Assembly: GCF_026420845.1 (NCBI RefSeq)
Contig: NZ_JAOWCB010000012.1
Location: 1-64,000, forward strand
DNA: 64,000 bases
Direction: 5' to 3'
From: Streptomyces sp. PR69
Lineage (GTDB): Bacteria > Actinomycetota > Actinomycetes > Streptomycetales > Streptomycetaceae
Shown: positions 8,970-16,430 of the stretch, piece by piece
How the letters are laid out: every line of letters begins with the position of its first letter
Numbering within the stretch: the stretch's first letter is position 1
The notes under the pieces: model-generated
The model's database searches: none
What the model was told of the DNA's origin: nothing
Seen by the model: only the letters and a program-made list of their open reading frames with translations
Made by a program: the position numbers and the translations under genes

Positions 8970-9407
8970 ATGCCCACACTTGAGGAACAGATCGACATCA
9001 AAGCATCCGGCGACGCGGTCTGGGAGCAGTTGCACCAGGTCGAGGACTATCCCCGGTTCGTCGAAGGCTGCCGCGACGCGCGGCGCGAGGGAGCGACCGG
9101 GGTTCATTTGGACGTCGACACCCGCGGCACGGCCCACGGCATCGACGCCGACACCCAGGACCTGCGCCCGCAGTCCACGATGACCTGGCGGACCACGGAC
9201 GGCTCGCATCTGAGCGGCTCCGTCTCGCTCCTGCCGATCGACTCGGACCACACCAGAGTGCAGGTGCGCATGGAGTACGACCCCCACGAGGCGCACAGCG
9301 CCTTCGGGGGCCCCAAGGGCTTCGCCCAGTCCTCCGCGATCGAGCGGATGGTCCGCGAAGACCTGCAGCAGTTCAGAGACCTGGTGGAGTCACATCCCAC
9401 CCGATGA
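8970..9407 (+). CDS. SRPBCC family protein (cyclase/dehydrase-like)
   Basis: A 145-residue START/Bet v1-like protein. It opens with the family-typical pattern EEQIDIKASGDAVWEQLHQVEDYPRFVEG and continues with alternating strands (TMTWRTTDG, GSVSLLPIDSDHTRVQVRMEYDP) and a C-terminal helix (MVREDLQQFRDLVE). Such proteins bind hydrophobic ligands in a cavity; many small Streptomyces members are stress- or polyketide-associated, but no substrate can be inferred here. ATG at 8970 is chosen for its agacagggag ribosome binding site; an in-frame start at 8886 would add 28 unlikely residues. It is followed 22 bp later by the DUF1876 gene. Confidence 0.82.
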   Translation: MPTLEEQIDIKASGDAVWEQLHQVEDYPRFVEGCRDARREGATGVHLDVDTRGTAHGIDADTQDLRPQSTMTWRTTDGSHLSGSVSLLPIDSDHTRVQVRMEYDPHEAHSAFGGPKGFAQSSAIERMVREDLQQFRDLVESHPTR

Positions 9408-9429
9408 AGCACGGCGCAGGTGATCCGTC

Positions 9430-9696
9430 ATGACGACGCAGCACTGGAACATCGACTTGTCGTTCGAAGAGGACGGGACGCGCACCGCGTGCAAGGCCTC
9501 GCTCAGCGGACCGGAAGCACCAGCGGTCCAGGGCATGGGCGTGGCCAGGCGCAATCCCGCCGACACTCCAGACGCCAAGATCGGCGAAGAACTCGCAGCG
9601 GCCCGTGCCTGCTCCGAACTGGCCCACCAGCTTGTGGGCCAGGCAGCCGCGGACGTGGAGAGCCACACCCACAGGCCGGCCGACCTCACCATCTGA
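9430..9696 (+). CDS. DUF1876 family small protein
   Basis: 88 residues starting MTTQHWNIDLSFEEDGTRT, the conserved opening of DUF1876 proteins (dsRBD-like alpha/beta fold, known from actinobacteria). The middle AVQGMGVARRNPADTPDAKIGEELAAARA and the helix ELAHQLVGQAAADVE also fit. Function is unknown; family members are frequently found beside stress genes. It probably shares a transcript with the SRPBCC gene upstream. Confidence 0.82.
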   Translation: MTTQHWNIDLSFEEDGTRTACKASLSGPEAPAVQGMGVARRNPADTPDAKIGEELAAARACSELAHQLVGQAAADVESHTHRPADLTI

Positions 9697-9747
9697 CCAA
9701 CCCCCGACGACGCGGGGCCGCTCTCTCCCCCTCACCCCGGCCCCGCG

Positions 9748-10029
9748 TCACCGCACGCTGGGCAACACCTCGAACGCCCCCAAGCCCTCGGGCGCCTCAT
9801 CCCGCACCTCAACCCGCTCCACCACAGCAGCCGCAGGCCCCCGCCGCGCCCACCGCACCAGCGCCTCGACCCCGTCCTCTTCCCCCTCGAACACGGCCTC
9901 GACCTCCCCCCGCCCCACATTCCGCACCCACCCGGCGACCCCGTGCTCCTGGGCGGTCTGCCGACACGTATCCCGAAAGAACACACCCTGCACAACCCCG
10001 CCGACCACGACACGTTTCCGCACGACCAT
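9748..10029 (-). CDS. acyP: Acylphosphatase
   Basis: A 93-residue cytosolic enzyme that hydrolyses carboxyl-phosphate bonds. The signature GVVQGVFFRDTCRQTAQEHG contains the phosphate-binding Arg, and GWVRNVGRGEVEAVFEG contains the catalytic Asn and the second conserved motif. Length is normal for the family. Convergent with DUF1876 across a 51-bp gap; 3' end rich in C/T. Confidence 0.93.
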   Translation of the reverse strand: MVVRKRVVVGGVVQGVFFRDTCRQTAQEHGVAGWVRNVGRGEVEAVFEGEEDGVEALVRWARRGPAAAVVERVEVRDEAPEGLGAFEVLPSVR

Positions 10030-10363
10030 GCCCCGGATGCTATGAGCCCCACGCCCCGATCCGGGTCATTCCCCTGGCGCGCCGACCCGACTCAGCCGCT
10101 CGATCTCCTCGTACGCTGCGCTGCCCCGAAGCAACGTCAGTACGGCGGCCGACCGGCGTATCGGGCCAGGCTTCGGCATCGCGGGGCTTGGCCGACCTCG
10201 CTGGCTCGCTCAACGCAACCGCGGCCTGACCGTGTGGCTGGAGAACGAGACGGCGAGGTCGGCCGGATCACTTACCCACTGCGGCAGCAGTCATGACAGC
10301 AGCCCTGGCTGCGACGACGGGTACTGTGGCGCACGCCAAGACGACCTATTCGGCGGGCTGAGC
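10030..10363. other. Intergenic stretch without a supported gene
   Basis: No frame shows a recognisable protein. A 22-codon reading frame at 10293-10361 (MTAALAATTGTVAHAK...) has a signal-peptide look but no other support. Short gccgac/cggcc repeats occur around 10150-10260. It may hold remnants of a decayed gene and the promoter of the next gene. Confidence 0.4.
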
Positions 10364-10933
10364 ATGGACCACCAAGACGTTCAAGCCGCCGTGGCGGAGA
10401 TGCTGGAGGTACTGGGGCCTCGCACGGGCGAGGACTGGACGGTTCCGGCCGGCCCGCTGGAGTGGAGCTGCCAGCAGACGGCCGCGCACATCGGCCACGA
10501 CCTGCTGGCCTACGCGGGCCAGCTCGCCGCGAGCCCGGCCGACGCCTACCTCCCCTTCGATCTGCGCGTGCGACCCACCGCCTCGCCTGCCGAGGTGCTG
10601 CAGGTGGCCGCCGCCTGCGGCGGACTACTCGGCAGCGCGCTGGCCACCGCCGACCGGTCCCTGCGGGCCTGGCACTGGGGCCCGTGCGACCCGACGGGGT
10701 TCGCGGCGATGGGCGTCGCCGAGATCCTGCTGCACACCAACGACATCACCCGCGGATTGGGCGTGGACTGGCTGCCGCCGACACCGCTATGCGCGGCCGT
10801 GCTCAACCGACTGTTCCCCGACGCCCCGCCCGGCGAGCCCGTCCGAGTGCTGCTGTGGTGCACCGGACGCGGGGACCTAGACGGTCTGCCCCGCCGGACG
10901 TCGTGGGTGTGGAAGGCGGCACTGCTCGACTGA
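10364..10933 (+). CDS. DinB/mycothiol-dependent maleylpyruvate isomerase-like protein
   Basis: 189 residues with the four-helix metal-binding pattern of the MDMPI/DinB superfamily: WSCQQTAAHIGHDLLAYA supplies the first conserved His cluster and AEILLHTNDITRGLG the second. Members are often mycothiol-dependent transferases or isomerases; many actinobacterial paralogues have no known substrate. ATG at 10364 gives the family-like start with a helix preceding WTVPAGPLEWS. An in-frame GTG at 10232 would add 44 residues with no similarity. A lone gene in an accessory stretch. Confidence 0.75.
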   Translation: MDHQDVQAAVAEMLEVLGPRTGEDWTVPAGPLEWSCQQTAAHIGHDLLAYAGQLAASPADAYLPFDLRVRPTASPAEVLQVAAACGGLLGSALATADRSLRAWHWGPCDPTGFAAMGVAEILLHTNDITRGLGVDWLPPTPLCAAVLNRLFPDAPPGEPVRVLLWCTGRGDLDGLPRRTSWVWKAALLD

Positions 10934-11034
10934 GCGCACTCAACTCGGTGAACCTATGCGGTCATAGCACTAGATGAGCAGCATCCTGGCCAACACGGCT
11001 ACCGTCTGTCTGCTGGTGGCCTGACGGCCCGGCG

Positions 11035-11775
11035 TCACTTCAGGTGTCGGGTGAAGAACTGGGCCGCGGCGTCCCCCGCGAACTGCGGGACGCCGGTGTG
11101 CCCGCCCATATTGGCGTGCAGCGTCTTCTCCTTGGAGCCGAAGGCGTCGAACAGGTCCAGGGCCGCCTGCCGGTCGTTCCCTTCGTCGTCCCACTGCAGC
11201 AGGACGTGCAGAGGAATGGTGACCTGGCGGGCCTCCTCGAACATGGCGCGAGGGACGAAGCTCCCGGCGAACAAAGCAGCGGCCGAGATGCGCGGCTCGA
11301 CGACCGCCAGCCGGGTCCCGATGGAGATCACTCCCCCCGAGTACCCGACCGGGCCGCCGATCTCGGGCAGCGACAGGAGGGCGTCCAGGGCGGCCTGCCA
11401 TTCCGGGACTGCCTTGTCGACCAGGGGGAGGATGAGGGCGTCGATGATCTCGTCGCTGACCGGCTCGCCGGCCTCCATAGCCCGGCGCAAGTCGGCGAGG
11501 GCCTGCTCGGCGGCGGTCAGGCGGGACCGGTCGCCGCTTCCGGGGAGCTCGATGGTGGCCGTGACGAAGCCGTCCGCCGCGGAGTGCCGGGCTCGGGCCA
11601 CCAGTCGGGGGTACGCCTTGCGCAGCCCGAGAGGAGGGGGGCTGAGCAGGATCAGCGGCGCCGGTGCGGATGTGGATGCGGATCCGGGCGTCCACAGGAT
11701 GCCGGGGATCTCGCCGAGGGTGAATTCACGCTCGAGAACAGCGTCGTCGAGACGCTGTTCGGAAGTGAATTGCAT
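11035..11775 (-). CDS. Alpha/beta hydrolase (dienelactone hydrolase-like)
   Basis: 246 residues. The core has the oxyanion strand LILLSPPPLG, a nucleophile elbow GYSGG (Ser in the usual GxSxG position), an acidic residue in LQWDDEGND and the catalytic His in GGHTG. This resembles small cytosolic dienelactone-hydrolase-like esterases. Upstream cattttcgg-like sequence at 11775-11790 gives CCCGAAAGG as a possible ribosome binding site. Substrate unknown. Confidence 0.8.
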   Translation of the reverse strand: MQFTSEQRLDDAVLEREFTLGEIPGILWTPGSASTSAPAPLILLSPPPLGLRKAYPRLVARARHSAADGFVTATIELPGSGDRSRLTAAEQALADLRRAMEAGEPVSDEIIDALILPLVDKAVPEWQAALDALLSLPEIGGPVGYSGGVISIGTRLAVVEPRISAAALFAGSFVPRAMFEEARQVTIPLHVLLQWDDEGNDRQAALDLFDAFGSKEKTLHANMGGHTGVPQFAGDAAAQFFTRHLK

Positions 11776-12218
11776 GGTCGTACCTTTCGGGAGTGCCCTT
11801 GAACGGCGCTCCCGGACGACCTATCGCCCGACCGTGACCCCGGAGGGGAGCACCCATGTCGATACGTTCACGGGTACCACCTCCTCGCTGTCTTGCACAG
11901 CCTCCGGAAACGTAGCAGTGGCCGCCGTGGTTCCGCCAACGGGTTTTTGCGGAGGCTCTGTGGCCGAACACCACCGCGTCGGAGTCACGTCTGTCACTGG
12001 TCGGGAAGCGCACGTCCGCCACCGATTCGAGCACCGAAAACCGGCAACCAACCGCTGACGGACGATCTACTGCGCAGACAGCCGCCCATGACCAGCGTGA
12101 GCACCCCGACAGACCGGCACGCCAGCCATCTGACCTGCGACTTCAAGTTGACGGAGGCTCACTGTCGTGCTTCCGTGCTGATGTCCGTCGGTCAAATTCT
12201 GCTGAAACGGGCCCGCAC
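11776..12218. other. Intergenic stretch without a supported gene
   Basis: 443 bp between divergent hydrolase and VanZ-like genes. Short frames occur on both strands but none has a recognisable fold, ribosome binding site or codon bias like its neighbours. Base composition is slightly less GC-rich than flanking core genes. It should contain both divergent promoters; no clear operator was found. Confidence 0.4.
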
Positions 12219-13484
12219 GTGATTGAAGCATCCATCGGCGCGGTCCCCGGACTGCTGGCCGCATTCGCTGTGCTGTGGGCGATGTCCGCTGCCGTGGTGG
12301 CGCTCGTTACCCGTAGCCGCGACCGGCCTGTGCTCCTGCCTGTCCTCGCGGCTGGAGCGGTGTGCGGGATCGTCACCATCACTTTGATGCCCGGCATGGC
12401 GGGGGCGGCCGGCGAGTCGGCATGCGACACGGGATGGTCCCTGGCGCAGGCCGCTGGCTCGTCGTCTGCGTGGCTGAACGTTGCGCTGTTCATCCCCGCG
12501 CCACTGCTGTTGACGATGCTGTTCAAGCGGCCGCTGACTGTCGCAGGATGCTCGGTCGCCGCGTGCTGGATGATCGAGATGGCCCAGGCCACGGTGGTCG
12601 CCGGGCGGTCCTGCTCGGTCACCGACTCGGTGATGAACACGGCAGGCGCGCTGATCGGCACCCTGGCTGGCTGGGCTCTGGTCCGCACCTGGAGGCGGCC
12701 GGTGTGGAAGGACTTCGCCACATCGGCCGCCGTCCTCGGCGTTTCTGCCGTCGTCCTCGTCGTATGGGTACGCTCTGCCGACCTGGGTGCCTATGACGAG
12801 CCTGCACAACACGCCCGCCAGCGCACCATGGAGAAACAGGCGGACAACGCCGACGCGTGGATCACGGAAGCGGCCCGCGACATGTTCGGGCCCAACGCAG
12901 AGTACGAAGGATCCGAGTACGACAAAGCCGAAGGGCTCATCACTGCCACCACATCGCTTGGCCAGATCACGGGACGGTGGCCGGACAAGACCCTTGTCGC
13001 CGCTGCGGTGAACGACAACGAGGCCGAACCGGGCGATCTCACCCACGAGCAGGCCGTACAGGTCGGCAAGCGATTCGCCGAGCAGTGGTTCCCCGAACAG
13101 ATCCATGGTGCCAGGCTGACCACCGACATCCTGGCTGCCGACACCGGAAACCGGGCCATGCACCAACTTACCTACCGGCGCTATGGGGACGGCGTGATGA
13201 TGCCAATGCGCCTTGACCTGACGGTAACCTCGGCCGGCCGACTGCTGGGCTTCACGGCCGACCCAGTGACGGACCCCGTAATGCCCCGCTCAAAGGTCAC
13301 GCAGGCTGGTCTCGCGGACGTGGTCCGCAAGCATTCGGGCAGCGACCCCGTCGCCTCGGTCCTCCTTGCCCAGAAGGTCAGTGGCCAGTGGCGCCCGGTA
13401 TGGATGGTGGGCGTGCAAGGTGAAGACGAGTCCGACGTGTTCATCGACGCCGTTACCGGGGACCTGGTGACACCCGACGTCTAG
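12219..13484 (+). CDS. VanZ-like membrane protein with extracytoplasmic C-terminal domain
   Basis: 421 residues. The N-terminal half (1-190) has about five membrane segments and the VanZ/RDD-like signature E(M)AQ...R.CSVTDSVMNTAGALIG, characteristic of VanZ family proteins. The C-terminal about 220 residues are hydrophilic and end in two PepSY-like strands (GQWRPVWMVGVQGEDESDVFIDAVTGDLV). VanZ in enterococci raises teicoplanin resistance, but most actinobacterial homologues are uncharacterised, so resistance cannot be inferred. GTG start at 12219; cysteine-containing periplasmic loops (ACDTGWS, GRSCSV) might form a disulfide. Confidence 0.82.
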   Translation: MIEASIGAVPGLLAAFAVLWAMSAAVVALVTRSRDRPVLLPVLAAGAVCGIVTITLMPGMAGAAGESACDTGWSLAQAAGSSSAWLNVALFIPAPLLLTMLFKRPLTVAGCSVAACWMIEMAQATVVAGRSCSVTDSVMNTAGALIGTLAGWALVRTWRRPVWKDFATSAAVLGVSAVVLVVWVRSADLGAYDEPAQHARQRTMEKQADNADAWITEAARDMFGPNAEYEGSEYDKAEGLITATTSLGQITGRWPDKTLVAAAVNDNEAEPGDLTHEQAVQVGKRFAEQWFPEQIHGARLTTDILAADTGNRAMHQLTYRRYGDGVMMPMRLDLTVTSAGRLLGFTADPVTDPVMPRSKVTQAGLADVVRKHSGSDPVASVLLAQKVSGQWRPVWMVGVQGEDESDVFIDAVTGDLVTPDV

Positions 13485-13566
13485 TGAGTGCGGGAATCGA
13501 ACAATGACGTCGTCGGTGGCGGGTGCCGTGCTTCGCGTGCGCAGGTGGCACACGCGCCGACCCGAC

Positions 13567-13761
13567 TCAGCCGAGGCAGTTTTCCCGCACGGCTCCGATG
13601 AAGACGCCCCACGCCTGCGCGGGGATCACGAGCTGCCCGGCCAGCGGATCCTTGCTGTCGCGTATCGCTGTACGCGCGTTGAGCCGAGCTACCTCCACAC
13701 ACTCGGTGCCACTGCCGCCGCTGTGCGAGGACTTGATCCACTTGAGGTTGTCGCTGTCCAT
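13567..13761 (-). CDS. DUF397 domain protein
   Basis: 64 residues with the complete DUF397 pattern: LKWIKSSHSGGSGTECVEVA, then IRDSKDPLAG and a C-terminal AWGVFIGAV helix. DUF397 proteins in Streptomyces are encoded next to XRE-type regulators and are thought to act as their small partner or anti-regulator (for example BldB/WhiJ-like systems). It starts inside the stop codon of the XRE gene (TGATG overlap; a GTG at 13764 is the alternative), so the two are translationally coupled. Confidence 0.92.
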   Translation of the reverse strand: MDSDNLKWIKSSHSGGSGTECVEVARLNARTAIRDSKDPLAGQLVIPAQAWGVFIGAVRENCLG

Positions 13762-14606
13762 CACAGCTCCTTGCAGGCCCGGTCGAGGAGCGCGACCGAG
13801 GATGGAATGTCCAGCGCCTGGGCGCGCAAATATTCGAATGCCAGCTTATAGCGGTCAAGCTCCTCGGGCTTCTCCATGAACAGGCCACCCCCGATGATGT
13901 CCACGTACACCACATCCAGCTCAGGAGTGGGACCGCCCAGGACGACGAAGCTGCCCACGGCAGCAGCGTGAGCCCCCGTTGCGAAGGGCAGCACTTGAAC
14001 GGTGATATGGGGCTCGCCCGCGAGCGCCCTCAAGTGGTCCAGTTGTCGGCGCATCACGCTGCGCCCGCCGACGACCCGGCGGATGACGGCTTCGTCGACC
14101 ACGGCCCAGATATGTGGCGGTTCCTCTCTGTCCAGCAGCTCTTGTCGCTTCATGCGGATGTCCACCATGTGTGCGATCTCTTGCTCACTGCATCGCATTT
14201 CGGAAGCGCGGTGGACAGCTTCGGCATACGCCCGTGTCTGGAGCAGCCCGGGGACGTACATGCAGGCGTAATGGTCCTCGCGTACGACCTCGTCCTCCAA
14301 GGTCAGCATGAGGTTCATTGACTCGGGGATCGGGTCGGCGAGGGAGTGCCACCAGCCCTTGATCCTGGCGCCTTTGGCCAGTTCAACCAGTGTGCTCCGC
14401 TCTTGCTCACTCGAACCGTACTCACGACACAAGGCATCGACAGCGGGCCACTTGACGCTTCCCTCCTTGGTCTCGTACCTGCTCAGGGTCGCCTTGGAGA
14501 TACCGACGCGTGCCCCCGCTTCCTCAAGGGTGAGGCCTGCGCGCTCCCGTAGGCGACGCAGGTCGGCCCCGAGTTGTCGCCTGCGTGTGGTCGGTCCAAC
14601 TGCCAT
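13761..14606 (-). CDS. XRE family regulator with DUF5753 domain
   Basis: 281 residues. An N-terminal helix-turn-helix (about 9-65: RLRERAGLTLEEAGARVGISKATLSRYE) is followed by the DUF5753 ligand-type domain (from about 100: YVPGLLQTRAYAEAV, ELLDREEPPHIWAVVDEAVIRRVVGG, HITVQVLPFATGAH). This architecture is typical of Streptomyces WhiJ-like regulators partnered with DUF397 proteins and, often, a divergent HATPase gene, exactly as here. ATG at 14606 gives the family start; an upstream in-frame start would add 35 Arg-rich residues. Possible autoregulation through repeats in the 14607-14809 region. Confidence 0.9.
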   Translation of the reverse strand: MAVGPTTRRRQLGADLRRLRERAGLTLEEAGARVGISKATLSRYETKEGSVKWPAVDALCREYGSSEQERSTLVELAKGARIKGWWHSLADPIPESMNLMLTLEDEVVREDHYACMYVPGLLQTRAYAEAVHRASEMRCSEQEIAHMVDIRMKRQELLDREEPPHIWAVVDEAVIRRVVGGRSVMRRQLDHLRALAGEPHITVQVLPFATGAHAAAVGSFVVLGGPTPELDVVYVDIIGGGLFMEKPEELDRYKLAFEYLRAQALDIPSSVALLDRACKEL

Positions 14607-14719
14607 TGCTGTGGCCCTTCGTGTTGATCTGCCCGAGCGTGCATGCCTACCCGCTGCACAGACAAGGTGCGTGCGCGGGGAGCGCGCACATGTGGTTCTG
14701 CGCTCCCTCACATCAGTGA

Positions 14720-14741
14720 TGAGAGTTTCATTTTGAGAGTT
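14720..14741. promoter_or_regulatory. Direct repeat in divergent regulator/ATPase promoter region
   Basis: tgagagtt occurs at 14720-14727 and 14734-14741, a 14-bp spacing, midway between the XRE gene (minus) and the ATP-binding gene (plus). TTGAGA within the second copy and TAGCGG about 15 bp further on could form a promoter. The region is a candidate binding site for the XRE regulator; evidence is positional only. Confidence 0.35.
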
Positions 14742-14809
14742 CCACTGTCACGATAGCGGTGCGAGGCGCTACCGCGTGTAACTACCGTCTGCCGGAGAGG
14801 TGACTGGAA

Positions 14810-15478
14810 ATGCACGAGTGTCGGTGTGAAGTCCCAAGGAAGCCTTGGGAACTTCCGTTCCTTGCGGAGGCGCGGGAGGTAGCCGGGCTGCGGCGGGTGA
14901 TGCGGCTGCACCTGACGACTTGGGGTCTGCCGAACGTGATCGAAGCGGCTCAGCTGTGTGTCACTGAACTGGTCAGCAATGTGGTCCGTCACGTGGGGTC
15001 AGGAACACCCGCGACACTTGCCGTGTCGACGAGCGGCCCTGCTGTTCGTATCGAGATCCGCGACCCTGACGCGCGGGCTCTCCCCACGCTCGTGTCAACG
15101 CAGGTGGACGACGAGGAGGGGAGAGGCATGGCGCTGGTCGACGCGACGGCCGAGCGGTGGGGTGTCGTCCTCAAAGGCGACTCGAAGATCACATGGTGTG
15201 AACTTGCTACCGGGCTCGATTCGGCGCGTGGCCATTTCAAGGATGTCCGGGTGAGCAAGGCTGAGGCTGTTCTGGCGATCTGTAGCGCGTCGCCAGAGAG
15301 GTGGGAGGTCTTCGGTCAGATGGGCGTCCGCGAGGCACAACGAGACGCGGTCATCCTCATGGCCGACCTACTGCACTGGATGCGCGCCCATGGGTGCGAT
15401 CCCAACGAAGCGCTGGACCGGGCACAGATGCTGTTTGAGGCCGAAGCCTACTCCGACGATGTCTCGCTGCTGGCGTAG
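14810..15478 (+). CDS. HATPase_c_2 ATP-binding protein (RsbW-like)
   Basis: 222 residues. The first about 135 form a GHKL ATPase like anti-sigma-factor kinases: N box ELVSNVVRHV, G1-like IRDPDARALP, G2-like GRGMALVDATAERWG. The remaining about 85 residues are an alpha-helical extension (SKAEAVLAICSASPERWEVFG... DRAQMLFEAEAYSDDVS) of unknown role. Standalone HATPase proteins accompany XRE/DUF397 pairs in streptomycetes and probably act as anti-sigma or partner-switching regulators. Its 3' end overlaps that of the convergent nuclease gene by 31 bp. Confidence 0.87.
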   Translation: MHECRCEVPRKPWELPFLAEAREVAGLRRVMRLHLTTWGLPNVIEAAQLCVTELVSNVVRHVGSGTPATLAVSTSGPAVRIEIRDPDARALPTLVSTQVDDEEGRGMALVDATAERWGVVLKGDSKITWCELATGLDSARGHFKDVRVSKAEAVLAICSASPERWEVFGQMGVREAQRDAVILMADLLHWMRAHGCDPNEALDRAQMLFEAEAYSDDVSLLA

Positions 15479-16353
15479 CCCTGCTCCGTCCGCCAGATCG
15501 TCTGAATGGAGAGCGCGGCACAGAGGTCGCGCAGATCCTTGCGTGGCTCAGAAGGCGTGAGGATCGCAAGCGACGGCGTTGGCGTTATAAAACGCTGGTA
15601 GTCGAAGAGTTGGCCGATCGCCGTGCGGATGGCTTCGCGTGTGGCGGCGCTTTTCGCCTCTATCAGTGTGTCCGTGGTGGCGTCATAGAGGTCGGTCAAG
15701 AGGGAGTTGGATTCTCCTTGTGGTCGTATTTTGAATCGACTGACCTGATGCCCCAGGTTGACGAGGTGATCACGGTAGTCGCCGACTAGCTCCGACTCCC
15801 GCCGCTTTATAATGATCGATTCCTTAGAGCGGTTAGCGGACGTCGTGGGGGTGAGGTTGCGTTCTACCGGAGTAGTTTCAACTTCCGTCTGTGACGCCGG
15901 GATTCGGTTGATCCTTGGCTCTCTTGCTGAAGAAGCATCCACCGGCATAAGGCGGAACATGATGGCCGATCGCTGGATGCCTTCGACGTCAGGAGCTTCG
16001 GTTCGATACCAGGGCTTATCACTCGCCAGCGCAAACTCGCCTCGGTAGGCGACAACGCCAGCTGCTATCCCCTCAAATAGGTGGAGCGACTTTCCGGTTT
16101 TGGTGTGTTCCAAGACTGCTTTATTGCCGCGGGTTATTTGCTGATCTCCGTGTCGACCCGCTCCGCAATAGTGATAGTAGCCATCTGTCCCCCAGCCGTC
16201 TCTGTAGCCGTACTGCGGGCCTTTGGTGTGATCGGTGAAGAGGAATATATAAGGCCCCTTCCCGGAGGGGCAGATTCCCCCTTGGGGGCTACCACCGTAT
16301 TGTTCGTGGATCTCCTGACGTCGACGGTGCTCGTCAACTTGTATGTCCAGCAT
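15448..16353 (-). CDS. Putative modification-dependent restriction protein: sensor-like domain fused to PD-(D/E)xK nuclease
   Basis: 301 residues in two parts. Residues about 5-140 carry HRRRQEIHEQYGG, GGICPS, FLFTD, QYGYRDGW, DGYYHYCGAG and GDQQ...NKAVLEH, a pattern I associate with SRA/YDG-like or ScoMcrA-type DNA-modification-reading domains (from memory, not verified). Residues about 185-300 look like a Mrr/PD-(D/E)xK nuclease: DLYD (221-224), IEAK (231-234) and GQLFDYQR (247-254). Both parts together suggest a type IV-like enzyme that reads modified DNA and cuts it. ATG at 16353 follows GAGGGC. It lies 77 bp downstream of the helicase gene on the same strand, and codon use is less GC-biased than flanking genes. 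Confidence 0.65.
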   Translation of the reverse strand: MLDIQVDEHRRRQEIHEQYGGSPQGGICPSGKGPYIFLFTDHTKGPQYGYRDGWGTDGYYHYCGAGRHGDQQITRGNKAVLEHTKTGKSLHLFEGIAAGVVAYRGEFALASDKPWYRTEAPDVEGIQRSAIMFRLMPVDASSAREPRINRIPASQTEVETTPVERNLTPTTSANRSKESIIIKRRESELVGDYRDHLVNLGHQVSRFKIRPQGESNSLLTDLYDATTDTLIEAKSAATREAIRTAIGQLFDYQRFITPTPSLAILTPSEPRKDLRDLCAALSIQTIWRTEQGYASSETSSE

Positions 16354-16430
16354 AAAAATGCCCTCGGTGTCGTCGGTGAATCGTTTCTTCGTTAGTCGTG
16401 CAAGGAATGAGGTCGGGGGATGATTAACCG

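Noticed and set aside
8784..9296. Longer start for the Excalibur lipoprotein
   Set aside because: It would remove the signal peptide from the N-terminus and overlap the divergent SRPBCC gene.
12219..13484. Glycopeptide resistance gene (vanZ) call
   Set aside because: VanZ-like fold only; no vanHAX neighbours and an extra C-terminal domain, so resistance is not supported.
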